Part shown: positions 42,720-54,155 of the stretch, piece by piece | How the letters are laid out: each line of letters begins with the position of its first letter | Numbering within the stretch: position 1 is the first letter of the stretch | From: Selaginella moellendorffii | Taxonomy: Eukaryota > Streptophyta > Lycopodiopsida > Selaginellales > Selaginellaceae | Length of the DNA: 64,000 nt | Direction: 5' to 3' | Assembly: GCF_000143415.4 (NCBI RefSeq) | Contig: NW_003314267.1 | Span: forward strand, 3,721,363-3,785,362 | Made by a program: the position numbers and the translations under genes | The notes under the pieces: model-generated | Databases searched by the model: none | Seen by the model: the letters and a program-made list of their open reading frames with translations, nothing else | Told to the model about the DNA's origin: nothing

Positions 42720-42911
42720 ATGGCATGAGGCCTCATGCCATCTTTGGCCCCTACTAGCCTATTGCCATATTCCTTTTGCCTTGCTGCAACTGTATATATT
42801 TTTGTATGGGTGACTAGTCACGCACACAAAAATATATACAGTTGCAACAAGGCAAAAGGAATATAGCAACAGGCTAGCAGGGGCCAAAGATAGCGTGAGG
42901 CCTTATGCCAT
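42720..42911. repeat. 192-bp fold-back (inverted repeat) element
   Basis: Two arms of about 87 bp (42720-42806 and 42825-42911) are near-perfect inverses around the short self-complementary loop GGTGACTAGTCACGC. Both outer ends are copies of the 22-bp palindrome. A third, divergent direct copy of the arm occupies 42621-42720. It resembles a MITE-like hairpin built from, or giving rise to, the palindrome family. A further 28-bp perfect palindrome at 42905-42932 links it to the next copy. Confidence 0.8.
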
Positions 42912-43090
42912 TAGTGGTACCACTAATGGCATGAGCGCTCATGCCAATTTTGTGAATGCGAAATTTCACGTGGGTGTCAATAGCATGTTTGAATAATGGC
43001 ATGTGGCCTCATGCTATTTGGTATGTTATGATTTAGGCCATTCTCCAATCATTTTTTGTATGGTCTTAACTTCTTTTCTGCACTTTCAGA

Positions 43091-46000
43091 ATGGCCTTCA
43101 GGGTTGGGGAAAAGGTTTACATTTTGAATGGTGGGAAGAGAGTTGCAAAAGGCACCCTTGTGTCTATGGATCGGAACTTTGTTATACACTGTCAAAGGCT
43201 TGGGGAAGGCAATGCTGCTGTATTAGTAGAGACTGTCTTCGATGGGAATGTGGTCGCTATTGAACGAGGAGAGATGGTCGTCGGGGTAAATGTTGTTGTT
43301 GCCTTGAAAAATCTGCAGAAGAAAGCAGATGTTGGGGACAGCGCAAGTGCAACGCATGTTCCCTCCGTGGATCTTAAGAACCGTGCTACATGGATTCAGG
43401 CAAAGGTGTTTCTAAACAACCCCGAGGGGGAGGTGGTAGCTGAGGGCTTAGCCACAGTTGTCGATCCAAGAGATGCGGTTGCTAATCAAGAATTGGGCTG
43501 GGATGATATTGGAGTTGCGATTTTAGAGGTTGTTGACACAGAAGAAAACAGTCTGACTATTGGAAGCATTGTGCGGTGGAAATTGAGGCATTTAGTGTTT
43601 GAGAATGTGAAGGATTCACAATCAAACACCACTACAACTGATGACAGAACATCTCTTCATGGGAAAAGAAAGTACACCTTCCTACAGCGCAGCCAAAGGG
43701 ATCTGAGCAACGAACCGAAAAGGCAGAAAATGGCGATGGAGGTTCGAATGGTCTCGACAGTTGCTTGTTGCAAGAGGAGGTGCTGTCAACATGCTAATTG
43801 GGATGCTATTGAAGAGGAGAGAGCAAGATACAAGACATTGTCCTGGAAGGCAGCTCGCAATTTTGTATATGAGGCATTACGGTCATCTGTTGATGCTTCA
43901 GAACATCAGGTGGGGGGCATGGTCTTCCAGAGGGGTTTGGTCTGCATGAAGGCATGGAGAATCATTTATAGAGTCCCTCGAAGCACATTCTACAGAATCA
44001 AAACTGAGTTCGAGGAACAAAGGGTTCAACAGGCAGTCCATGGGAACGACGGTACGCACAAAACCAGGGGTCATGTTGTATATGGAGAGGCAATCTTCAA
44101 GAGGTTTGTCGAGACATGTAGCGAGCAGCAACCACATAAAACCCGCCTCTTGGAAGATGGAACACGAGACACCCAACGAGTTCTCCCTTCCATGTATACC
44201 AAGGGGGCCATATTGGAAGATGTGAATCGGGAACTCCAGAGTAATGGCTACAGGAAGCTGAGCCAATCTAGATTTAGTAGATTGTGGAGCAACAGGTTCA
44301 GGGATGTGAGTATAGGAAAGTACTCCAGCTTTTCAAAGTGTGACGAGTGCACTGCTATCAAAATGGCTTTGTCGAAGAATTCTTGCAGCGCTCAAGAGTG
44401 AGATACGTTGGTTAGAAGGCGGCTCGACCACAACATTGAGCAGAGAAGCTGCAGGACTGCATATTATCATAACAGGATTCTCTCCATGGAGAGACCTGAC
44501 TCTTACCTCTGCATCATCCACGACAAAATGGACCAGAAAAAGACGTGCTTACCTCGACTCAATCCTGCCCCCAAGGCAATCTCTTCATCCATGCAGCTGC
44601 CTGTGTCTCTGTTTGGCATAATCGCTCATGGGCATGGTGCCCAGAACTATGGGAACTTCTTTGTACCTCTATGGGGTGGCGGGGGTGCAAACATGATGAT
44701 TGCGTCCCTAGCAAAACACTTAAGGTCTCTGCAAAGTGCGCAGACTGAGCTGAACGGCCAACCCTTGCATAAGGCCCTTGTCGATCGAACCCCATACAGG
44801 GTTCAGCTGGAGGAGGAGCAAAGGCTTGCAGTATCGCGTGGGGCCCCATGCCATCCCAGTGAATATGTTGGCCGTCAGATTGTAGGGTTATCACGTGAGG
44901 CCTCATGCCATTCCGACGAGGCTGGTCGCCCGGTGAATGCACAGCCTCATCCAAACGAAGCAGAATCTCAAGGAAGTTCTTGCAGCCGATGTGGCCTTCC
45001 ACCCCATCTTCTGCTCCAAATAGACAATGCTGGCAGTGAGAACAAAAACATGTACGTCTTCGCGTACTTGGCGATGCTTGTTGCCAAAGGCATATTTGAA
45101 ACGGTTACACTTGGCTTTCTCATGGTTGGGCACACTCATGAAGACGTCGATGCCATGTTCAGTCACCTGGCAGAGTCCCTCCGGCGATCCAATGTCCTCA
45201 CCCTCCCACAACTCTACGATGAATTCCAAAATTGCATCAAAGGCACTGTTGAAGCTGCACTTGTGACAGAGGTTCCAGACTTTAAGGGGTTTGTAAGAGG
45301 CTACATCAGGGACGGATTCGAAACGCTGATTGGCCACTCCAAGCCTCTTCAGTTTCATTTCAGCATGCGTGACGGTGCTCCAGTGATGAGGTACAAGATG
45401 AGAGAATGGGACACAGTGTGGCTGCCAGTGGATGGCATTGAACTCTTCAAGAGAGATCCCATAACTGGGGAACCTATGATTCCTCAGGGTTCCCCATGGC
45501 CGATGCACCCGGATGGACTCAAAGACCAGGAAAGTATAGTGGCCGGGATTAGACAGCATATTGCCTTCTGGAAGAGGGGGTTGGTGTTTGGTGGAGAATC
45601 CTATTTTAAGAGGTGCAAGCCTTTGCTCGAATACTGGGAGAAGATTATATCTGCTATTCAAAATGGGCTGGTTGTATATGAAGAATTGGAAGAGTCCTTT
45701 TGGCTAGAACCCAGAGCACTAGATAGTAGCGGAACAATGTCCTCTGGAAATGCAGTGACAAATAACGATGTTGAGGATCACTATTGTGGGCCGAGGAACA
45801 AGAAGCCAGATTCAGCATTCAATCCAGTACAGGTCTGCAAAGGAATGGTCGTGCTTGTCAAACCCAGTAATAAAAAACAAATGATATGGGTGGGGCGCTG
45901 CATCACTGATGCAGAGGAGGACGGGGAAACTAACTCCTTCAATGTAACTGTGGAGTGGTTCAAGCCAAGTTCCGGATATACGAAGGATTGCCTAGAAAAG

Positions 46001-46232
46001 AGATGGGTGCTGAATCCAAGGGATCCCAGCATGAGCATATCGGTGGATAATGTTGTGCATGGTTGGATGCAGAAGCAGAGTGCCACCATCACCTTGCCAG
46101 ACCATGCAAGAGATGCAGCAAGAGCATTCATAACCCGGGTTCAAGGTGAGATTCATTAATATTCCTTTACTAAGTTTCTAATGTATTTTATTTCAAGGTG
46201 AACAATCCGAATCTGAATCAGAGGAGGCGTGA
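43091..46232 (+). CDS. Transposase-like protein of the 12.5-kb element (interrupted by one TGA)
   Basis: Two exons (43091-46145, 46198-46232; intron GT-AG) give about 1030 residues, broken by one in-frame TGA at 44399-44401. The N-terminus has two copies of a domain like that on plant CACTA-associated proteins (KVYILNGGKRVAKGTLVSMD; then VVAEGLATVVDPRDAV). The central part has a CX2C (FSKCDECTAIK), HGHGAQNYGNFF, LQIDNAGSENKNMYVFAYLA (45012-45071) and FLMVGHTHEDVDAMFSHL (45117-45170). These are the hallmarks, from memory, of the DUF7869 group of transposase-like proteins with an RNase H-type core. Two palindrome copies lie in a linker before QIDN. The C-terminus is acidic. The lone stop implies a recently disabled copy or readthrough. 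The ATG at 43091 follows a TTTCAG. Confidence 0.75.
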
Positions 46233-46824
46233 TGGCATGTGGCCCTTTGCACTAGTATATCTTAATACCGGTCTGAGAAATAGAATGGCATGTGCCCTCA
46301 GGCCTTTTACTAAATCACCTTTGAAAGAAATGCAAGCCTCTATGTCGTAAAAAAAAGGTACTAGAGAAATTCCTTAATAATATGAATGTTATTTAGTTTC
46401 ATGAAAATACACTAAGGGTCAAATGAGTTAAATGACTTCTCCAGACTAGCAATGCCTCTTGCTACACCTTCACAATTAGATTCGTTAGAAAAAGATAACA
46501 TTGAATAATATCTAAATGTTCTCACCATTAAGTTATATGTCTGGCTAATAGGAATGACATTCATCTTGGAAAGCTCACCACACGCTCAATGAACAAACAA
46601 ATAGTGTGTGCGCGCATGCCATCGCTCTTCTTTAGCTTCAGATTCGGCTTGTTCACCTTGACAATGAGATTTATTATACAACCAGATGGACTCAGTCTGG
46701 ACACAAAGTCACCGCGCTAATCACCATGCCCCAGATATGTCTAGCCCCTGGACAAAAAACATATAATTTCACGTCATTTTCAAATACTTGAAAATTTGTA
46801 CCTAGTCCCATTTTACTGAATAAA
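46233..46824. other. Transposon right subterminal region, no gene seen
   Basis: A/T-rich 3' flank of the transposase gene with two partial palindrome copies (46232-46250, 46285-46304) and a half copy near 46607. Close to the right end, TCCCATTTTAC and TCCCACTTTAAC form a direct near-repeat, possibly transposase binding sites. Confidence 0.5.
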
Positions 46825-46848
46825 TCCCACTTTAACGAAATAGAGCTT
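46825..46848 (-). repeat. Right terminal inverted repeat of the 12.5-kb transposon
   Basis: 24 bp, perfect inverse of 34301-34324, followed by the CTTC duplication at 46849-46852. Confidence 0.92.
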
Positions 46849-46852
46849 CTTC

Positions 46853-47640
46853 TCAATCAAATGGTGTTCCAATATTCATGTCCAGAGTGAATTCTTTTAG
46901 ATAATGATCCCACATTTATGGCTGAGGCATTTTATGTTTTGACATCTTGGTTGGGGATACACCATACCTTCATAAGTGCTTATCATCCACAGTCAAATGG
47001 TTTGGTGGAATAGCTTATTCAGACCTTTATAGGGATGATCATGAAGTATGTGAATTTCAACATTTGGATTAGGATGGTTATTTATTGTCTCTTTGGTATG
47101 TGTATATCACAGGGGTGTGAAGTTCTATTGGTACTTCACCATATAAACTCCTATATAGTCATGATCCAATACTGCCAACGGAGTTAGGTTTTACCTTCAC
47201 AATTGTTGCAGGTTGCTAATGCTAGGTCGTAGGATCAATATTTAATGAGCATTCTTCCACTTGTCTGAGCAAAGTCTGCCAAACACTTGGGCTGTATACA
47301 ATTAGGAAAATAATGGCACTATAACTCCCATCATTGTCCACTTGTGAAGTACAAAGTGGATGACTTGGTGTTACTCTTTTTTCCTCATCTTACGGTATGT
47401 AGTTTATTTAAAGGGCTCCTTGTGCAGTGGAATAGTCTATTTGGGTGTTGAGGCAAATTGGACTACAAGTTTATGAGGTTCAGCATGACATCCAGCAGGT
47501 TGATCCTTCAGAAATTATGCATGTGAAACGGCTGAAACGCTTTGTATAAAGGGATCAAGAACAATTGGCACCACCTATAGATCCACCGATGCCTCCTCCT
47601 GATGTTCTTCTAAATCCCGGCCTATCCATGAGAAAACCCT
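46853..47640 (+). pseudogene. Integrase C-terminal remnant of copy B
   Basis: Resumes the integrase interrupted at 34300: an ILLDNDPTFMAEAFYVLTSW-like block, AYHPQSNGLVE followed by a stop, PYKLLYSHDPILPTELG and VKRLKRF. Stops abound. It is followed by a polypurine tract (GAGAGGAGGGGATGA) against the 3' LTR. Confidence 0.75.
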
Positions 47641-47673
47641 AACAGTTTCCATCATTTTGAGAGGAGGGGATGA

Positions 47674-47838
47674 TGTGAGGTCCAAGTGTACAGCTACGAT
47701 GTTGTATACCAATATTAGCATAGTGAAATTTTGGTAGTTATCAGATTGGTTTTAATCCAAACCACTCACTCCTGTATATAAACTAGGGTTTTTAGGCTAA
47801 TTAAGATGCACATTTCCTGTATATTCCATGCACTCACA
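47674..47838 (+). repeat. 3' LTR of copy B
   Basis: 165 bp, from TGTGAGGTCCAAGTG to GCACTCACA, clearly homologous to the copy A LTR (reverse complement). It is followed by the ATAT target duplication. Confidence 0.85.
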
Positions 47839-50800
47839 ATATTAAATTTATTATTATTACATGAAATCCCTATTATAATAAATGCTATATGTTATTTTAG
47901 ATGTAATTTATAAATAAAAATATTTATCTTATATTAATACAATACCAATATCTAATTCTTTTTTTAGTGTCATGAACACCTCATGTTCAAACATTGCAGG
48001 GCAATAAATCCAAAGTTTAACATTTAGATCCATCCTAAAAAACATACAATATACAAAATACATATGTGTGCAAGGGATTAAAGACTTACCAAAAGTTTAA
48101 CATTGAAAGAAGTATGCAGAAGTGCAACTTGGGAATTGGTTGATTGTGATGTTATAAACCTTCCCATTTGCAGTATTAGTTCCATAATTGAGAATTGTAT
48201 ATTTGTGATGATTTGCTCATATGAGAAATAATTAGAGTCCCCTAATGTGGAAAATGAGTAAACCACAATTTCAGCCAAGTTTATAGTCTTTGAATTGTTT
48301 TCTTATAGGCATTATCTTTAGCCCACCATAAATGTATGAACTTGTACTACTTTTCTGCATCTTTTAAAGTGTTTGCAACTTTTAAATTTTAGCATAATTG
48401 CTTATGCTCATCATGGTATTCAATTCGAATACATTTTTCTGTGTTTTCATATAAACTCTGCTCCCAATAGAAAAGGCAACTCCTCTTTCGGTCGACTAAA
48501 ACCTTGTTTGGACCACTATTGTAGACAATTCTAATAACTTGCTAATTTTCTTATGCTTAATCACTCATAAGTTTAAGATCCTATTCGAACTTAGTATGTT
48601 TTATTTAGTAGTGTCTAAAAAATAATTTAAGTTGGCATATCTTCTCCTTTCATTTCACAAACAACTATTACCATAATAATTATATTGTACACAATAGTAG
48701 TCATTGTAGACCATTCTGGAATTTTTTGTGTATGATCAAAGCACACCCAAGACTATTGGAAATCCATACATAGCTGCATCCACTTAACAAAATCAACTTT
48801 ACTTCCAATACCATCTATCGACATCTTGAAAACATGACATCATTCTTTGGCTTCAACTTGGATTAGTTCTGGAAAAATAATGCTTTGGAAGAAGTTATAA
48901 GTAAACTTATTTTTGAGCTTTAAAATTGTATCAAGACTTAAGGACTTCTCAAAAACAAGAGATTTCCTTTAATTGTTAGAGTGAAAGTGTTATAGTATTT
49001 GAATTGATTGTAAGAAATTTTGAAGAATCAACTCATTTACTACTTTAGTATTTATAACTAGAAATTGAGCTCTTAGAGATTGATTTACTACCTTTGAAAC
49101 CAATGAACCACATCTAAAGATTCCAAGCATGTCCCACTTGCCACTGGATTATTATACTGATCAATATGAATTGCTACTCTTGTGAACATCACATTATTGG
49201 GGACAATATAAAAGATGTAAGCTCCACATTTTCCATCACATTGTGGAAACTCCTTTCAAAAGTGACATTTTATAAAACCAAGTTGCTCTATAAATATCTC
49301 ACCTCATTTAGGTTGAATATGTAATACACTATGAAACTATTTGCAATTGAACTCTTGAAACCAATCATAGTATGGGCATTTTAAGTTGAAGCATTGAAGG
49401 AATCCAACACAACTACTCCTTCGGACTCTTTTAGCAAAGTAGTTAGCTTTCCAAACCATAGGTTTCACCCAAATATGCCCATCTTGATTTTGGCATATCC
49501 CTTTCATGGAATTTTTAGAAGGTGGAAGCTCAAAGACTAAATTTCTATCATAGTCTTCAGGAAGTCCGAATTAATTTACAAGTCCAAATTGATGCAAAGA
49601 GGTTTTTTCCAATCATATGCTATTTGTGTGGGAGGGAAATCATTGACTCAAGGCATAGTTGCTATGGATAAATTTGAATTATTCAAATTCGACTGACAAA
49701 AAGATTTTGAGATACTATATCATAATGGATATTGCAGTGATAGAGTTTCAGGACAAAAATCATATAGCACTCATTATAGCTTTAACTTCAGTAAATAGAT
49801 ATATAGATAAATAAATTTCTTCTCTAGATTTTTTATTGATGTAATTTTTCTTTTGTATGCAATATGAAGATGTAGTAGTCAAAACAACTCTTCCACATAT
49901 GATTATGGCTGTGTGAAAAATTCTTCAAGCAGATGATAGCAAGATTATAGATGAGGAAAACATATATCTATATATGCATCCTACTCAATGTACTTAAATT
50001 TGCTAAAGTATTTATTTTGAGTTTTTTTAACTTATTTAGTATAACATCAATAAAGACTTGGAGAGATTAAGAAGAAGAGCCTCAATATTGATACTGCTGC
50101 TAAAAAAGAGTACAAAATCAAGCAAAAACATATAACAAAGATGATAAAGTAAAGTTGAATAAATAAAGTAAATGGTAAAGTTGAATAAATATCTTGCATC
50201 TGGATTTTGTGGAGGAATGGTTTGATGTTGTGGTGAGCTTCAATATAGAAGATCCACAATATAAACAGTGTATGTTTGAAAAGTTGAATATAATAAATTT
50301 GGCACGAATTTTAAATTTGTACAAGCTAGTAATGTTCAAGGAGTTAAAAACAACTAGTAGATTGTCTAATGTTACCCACTCTTCAGTCTTGACTACTGAT
50401 AAGCTATTTCGAGTTTGGTAGAGGAAAAAAGTGATGAATATCAAGGTGGTGGAAAAAGCAATTAAGTGTGTTAAGAAGATGGATGAAGAACTTTTCTTTA
50501 GAGCAGATCAATCAAAAACATAAAATAGTGTTAGAGTATTATAACAAGTGTAAGCATGAGTTTGGCATTCTATAGATTTGGCTGTAGCTTCAGGTAGTGT
50601 TTAGTAAAGTTGAAATTAAAGAGGAGGATGGTGAAGACCAAGGAGACAAGACAAATGATGTAGTAATGTAGAAAGTTAGCTAGCATCTTGCATATAAATA
50701 ACACTTCCATCACTTTGTACTCTTCAAGTTTTAATTTTCTTTATTTTTCAGGTACTTCAAATTTGTGTGGAAAATGATTCTAACTATTGTTAAGCCATGG

Positions 50801-53160
50801 TTGTCCTCTACCTTGCCTATTGTTGCGAATGTGACTGTGGGTATCAAAAGTTATAAGTCGGTTAGTCCTTTTAAATGTTCTTTCCTTACTGCCATGATGG
50901 TAGGAGGTCAGTATTGCTAAACTTTTTTTTAATCTCCACTCAAGCTAGTTGAGAAACTAGTTTTCGCATGTGAACTTTGCCAAAAGAGCATAAAGATGGA
51001 ATTTCTAAGTGTTATTAGTCAAACATGCCAAACACCGTCGCTATCATGCATCTTGTGTTAGTGTTGCTCAGTCCTAAGCTATTTATAAAAAGTGTATAGA
51101 TTTGTTAATTTGGCATATCTACAAAATGTAGAGATTGTCCTGAACACAATAGCATTGGTTCCACATCCAAATTCACAATTTAATGCCATTCCATATTTAG
51201 TAAGTTTTGAGTTAGTCTTAACTCTTGGTAATAAGGGTGGGGGGGGGGGGGGGGCGGGAATATATGTACTTATCCCAAATGTATAGTTGGGTTGTACATT
51301 CAAGAGTCACTCTGTGCTCCAATACCTTTGTTCCTTGGTTACAAGTTTGGGAGTTTGGCTTTGTTCCTTCATTCAGTGGGTTCCACTCCACTATCCTTAG
51401 ACACATAGTATGTGGCATGTAACACATGGCATATAGAGGATTTTGTGGTTATCCTATAGTAAATCATTATAGGATAAAGGGTGAAAACTATGTGTGTTAC
51501 ATCTACCTACATGTATGGGGATGAGAAGTTGCCTAAACATATTAGAGTCACAAACTATGAACAAGAAAACTATCCTTAGTGGTTAGATTTTAGCATTGTT
51601 ATGGTGTTGAAGGTGGAGCAAGAAATGTGGAACTTGCATGTGCAAGATTGGTTCAAGGAGAAGTAATTTGCGACCATTAAACAGTAATTCTTATTGGAAT
51701 TTGATGATGTTGATGAGCTCGCTGAAGTGAAGACACAGTCAGAAAAGAAAAGGAGAAGGTGTGCTACTCAAAAAGCATAAGAGGCATCTACTATATCTAG
51801 TAAGCTAACAAAATTTCTTTTTTTATTTTGTATTTAACGGAGTTTTTTCAACTAATCCTGAGGTGGAAAAAATCTAAGTTTCAAAGAAGAAAAGAAAAAA
51901 ACTTTCTCACAAGCTTAGGTGGAAACTATATATTAATGATTCAAATGAGATGCCAAAAACACTTACCTACCTTGTTGTCCAATATGGAGTTGTGGAAGAC
52001 TTAATCTTCAAGAGGGCTAAAAAATATGTTGATGAGGATTTTAATAAGGATCTTGACACTAGTCAAAATGAAAAAACTCTAGATACCAAGGGTTTTAAGC
52101 AGCATAAGTTACAAGGAGCTGAAGAAGTTTATGTATCGCCACTCTCGAAGTTCCTCTACTGGTGAAATTTTTCTTTTAATCTTTTTTATGCTTATTTATT
52201 AAATATTTTTAGACTTGGTTATCCTTGACTTAGCTTTTAGGATGACATCACAAATAATTGAGATGGTAGAGGTGTTTTCTCAAGCTCACTTTGTCCTACA
52301 TATTGGAGTCACAAACATGTTGGGTTTTAAAGCCAAAAAGCATGTGTATTTAAAATTCTTATATTTCCTGATTAATTATTCATTTTGCAATATAGATCAA
52401 AGTTATTTCAATGCTATTATTCCACAAAAGAATGGAAGCAGGAAAAAATGGCTTTGCTTTAAAACTTTTCATCAAATCTTCTCCAACATAAATCAACCAA
52501 CATTACTATAGATGACATTGAATGGAAAGTTTAGTAAGTTATTTCTTTTTAAATAAGAAAATACCTTTAATATTTTCTACAAATGACCTCTTTCAAAAAA
52601 GTCAGAAACTTTGGCAAACAGAATTGTGCTACACTTTTGCTATGAAGGTGGTTGTATCCTTGACTTCTTTAGTGACACAAAGGTGTTCTTGGTTGCTTCT
52701 TGAGAGAATGGTCGCAATGCCTTTCAACTAAATTGTGATCCTAGCATCATGCAATGGTTTCAATGCATTATTATATGAAAGATTCTAATGATATACCACC
52801 CCACACAAAGGTTATAGTTTAGTTTATGGAGAGGCATTTGGAGCATTATAACATGCACGTTAAAGAAAAGTTAGCTTTCATGTCAAAGCTCATTGGTGAT
52901 CATGCACAATAGAAGAAGAGAGAAAGGCAAAAAAGGTGAGAGAGAAAAAGAAGCAACTTAATTATTCTATATATACGGATTATGTATAATTTAATGTAGT
53001 TATAATAATATCTAATACTATATAATAGTTTATAGTTCCAATATAAAGTATAGTTGTAGTAATTACATGATTTAAAATATAGTTTTAATGACAAATATTA
53101 AATTATTACAAAAGAATATTCTTAGTATATTTGAAAACAGATGGTAATATTATTGAAAGT
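47839..53160. other. AT-rich decayed DNA, no gene recognised
   Basis: No frame exceeds about 108 codons and none matches a family I recognise. Short open frames at about 50194-50421, 51950-52165 and 52215-52731 on the plus strand look like scraps of an old, heavily mutated protein-coding transposon, but I cannot name it. A run of 16 G lies at 51239-51254. Confidence 0.45.
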
Positions 53161-53199
53161 ATTCTTTAAACAGTAATGCATATGGTAACAAAATATTCT

Positions 53200-53540
53200 T
53201 TAGTCAAAGTGTTTTGGCTCCCTTGACTCCCCATTGACTTTGCTCCCTTTTTGCCAAGCCCTGGAGAAACGGGGTCGAAATACCACAGTATCTTCACGAA
53301 GCTGGCTACACCAAGAGTGGAAGGATCGGGTGCACTCAACCCCGGAGTGTGGCAGCGATGAGTGTGGCGGTGGAGGAAATCCAGAAATCTGCAAGGCAAG
53401 AATATAACAACATTGGGGAGAGAAATTGCTATACGCTCACCTCAGCACTGGATGCCTAAAGTCCATGTTCATCAGGTTGAAATAGAGAACCAAACTTTGT
53501 CTGGCGTAAGTTCATGTTCGACCTGTGTACTCTTTCTCGT
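53200..53540 (-). other. Unrecognised exon-like minus-strand frame
   Basis: A 60-codon minus frame ([20 protein letters not shown] and on to EPKHFD, stop at 53200-53202) stands out by its balanced codon composition in AT-rich surroundings. It is preceded by an acceptor-like TTGCCTTGCAG. A further upstream frame ([13 protein letters not shown]) ends at a GTGAGC donor. This looks like the last two exons of a real gene or of a pseudogene; upstream exons were not found. I do not recognise the family. Confidence 0.35.
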
Positions 53541-54155
53541 TTGCCTGAGCTTGCCTCCTTGCTGTGCTAGACTTTCCAAATAGTCTTCCACGGAAGTCTA
53601 GTTCATGGGAGGCTAAGGCTTATCTGCTCAAAGAGATGTTCCAGACGTTTGACTCTTCTCCTATACAGCAATAAAACAACAAGGGTTTTGATACCACGAA
53701 AGTCTTGGCAACAAATCCTCACCTATCAGGTTGCCTTGAACATCTTGCCTGGATCAATCAGCCAGTTCAGAGATGAGAGAAAGAGATAGAACAGAGAAGT
53801 AGAGTACCGTCTTTGCTTGACTAGCATAGCTCGTTTTTGTGCTCCACCACTCGTTCCAGATCAACAGGAGTGTCCGTCTTCCATCACCATGTTCCCAATG
53901 TGTTGCCACAATTTGTGACTGGACGAGAAAGAAAAAAAATCACAGAAGAGCAAAATCCTTGAGTGTAAGATCATCTTCTTACAAATACGAAGATGCAAAG
54001 CTTAGGCGCAGTCAAAGCTAGCGGACCCTTCGTCCTTCGAGGACATAATTTCATTTCTATTTTATATCTTATGACCTCGTGTGATTTTTGAAGGGATATT
54101 CTTGTATGACGTTGTAGCAGTCAAACAGGGACCGACTCTCCAAACAAAGAAACTA

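Larger units (their letters stand above)
34687..46304. repeat. Dispersed 22-bp palindrome family, about 20 copies
   Basis: Half-site ATGGCATGAGG (variants R/Y at positions 6 and 9) followed by its inverse. Copies: 34687-34708, 35764-35785, 35839-35860, 37071-37092, 37262-37283, 37403-37424, 38902-38923, 40179-40200, 40239-40260, 40316-40337, 41101-41122, 42036-42060, 42621-42642, 42720-42741, 42890-42911, 42926-42947, 42996-43017, 44833-44854, 44890-44911, with partial copies at 46232 and 46285. Those at 35839 and 42720 are perfect palindromes. All lie inside the 12.5-kb transposon; I noticed none elsewhere. They occur in introns, exons and intergenic parts. Confidence 0.88.
34301..46848. mobile_element. 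12.5-kb DNA transposon with perfect 24-bp terminal inverted repeats
   Basis: The element starts AAGCTCTATTTC and ends with the exact inverse; the two ends match for 24 bp (34301-34324 and 46825-46848). A 4-bp duplication CTTC flanks it (34297-34300, 46849-46852), and deleting the element plus one CTTC leaves copy B aligned without a gap to copy A, so the site is proven by the sequence. Inside are a transposase-like gene (+, 43091-46232), a long 12-exon gene (-, 34743 to beyond 40123), about 20 copies of a 22-bp palindrome, and a fold-back repeat. It is younger than copy B. The superfamily cannot be fixed by eye; 4-bp duplications occur in more than one group. Confidence 0.9.
27387..47838 (+). 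mobile_element. Old Ty3/gypsy element, copy B, split by nested insertions
   Basis: Plus-strand relative of copy A, bounded by a degenerate 5' LTR (27387-27530) and a 3' LTR (47674-47838), with a 4-bp duplication ATAT on both sides (27383-27386, 47839-47842). Internal blocks appear in order gag, protease, RT, RNase H, integrase. They are riddled with stops, many of the CAG-to-TAG or CGA-to-TGA kind, as expected from long-term cytosine deamination. Three later insertions sit inside it: 28507-30000, 31632-33332 and 34301-46848. Removing them leaves an element alignable end to end with copy A. Confidence 0.88.

Noticed and set aside
34687-46304. CRISPR array made of the 22-bp repeats
   Set aside because: Spacing is irregular (under 20 bp to over 1 kb), copies lie in both exons and introns, and the genome is a plant's.
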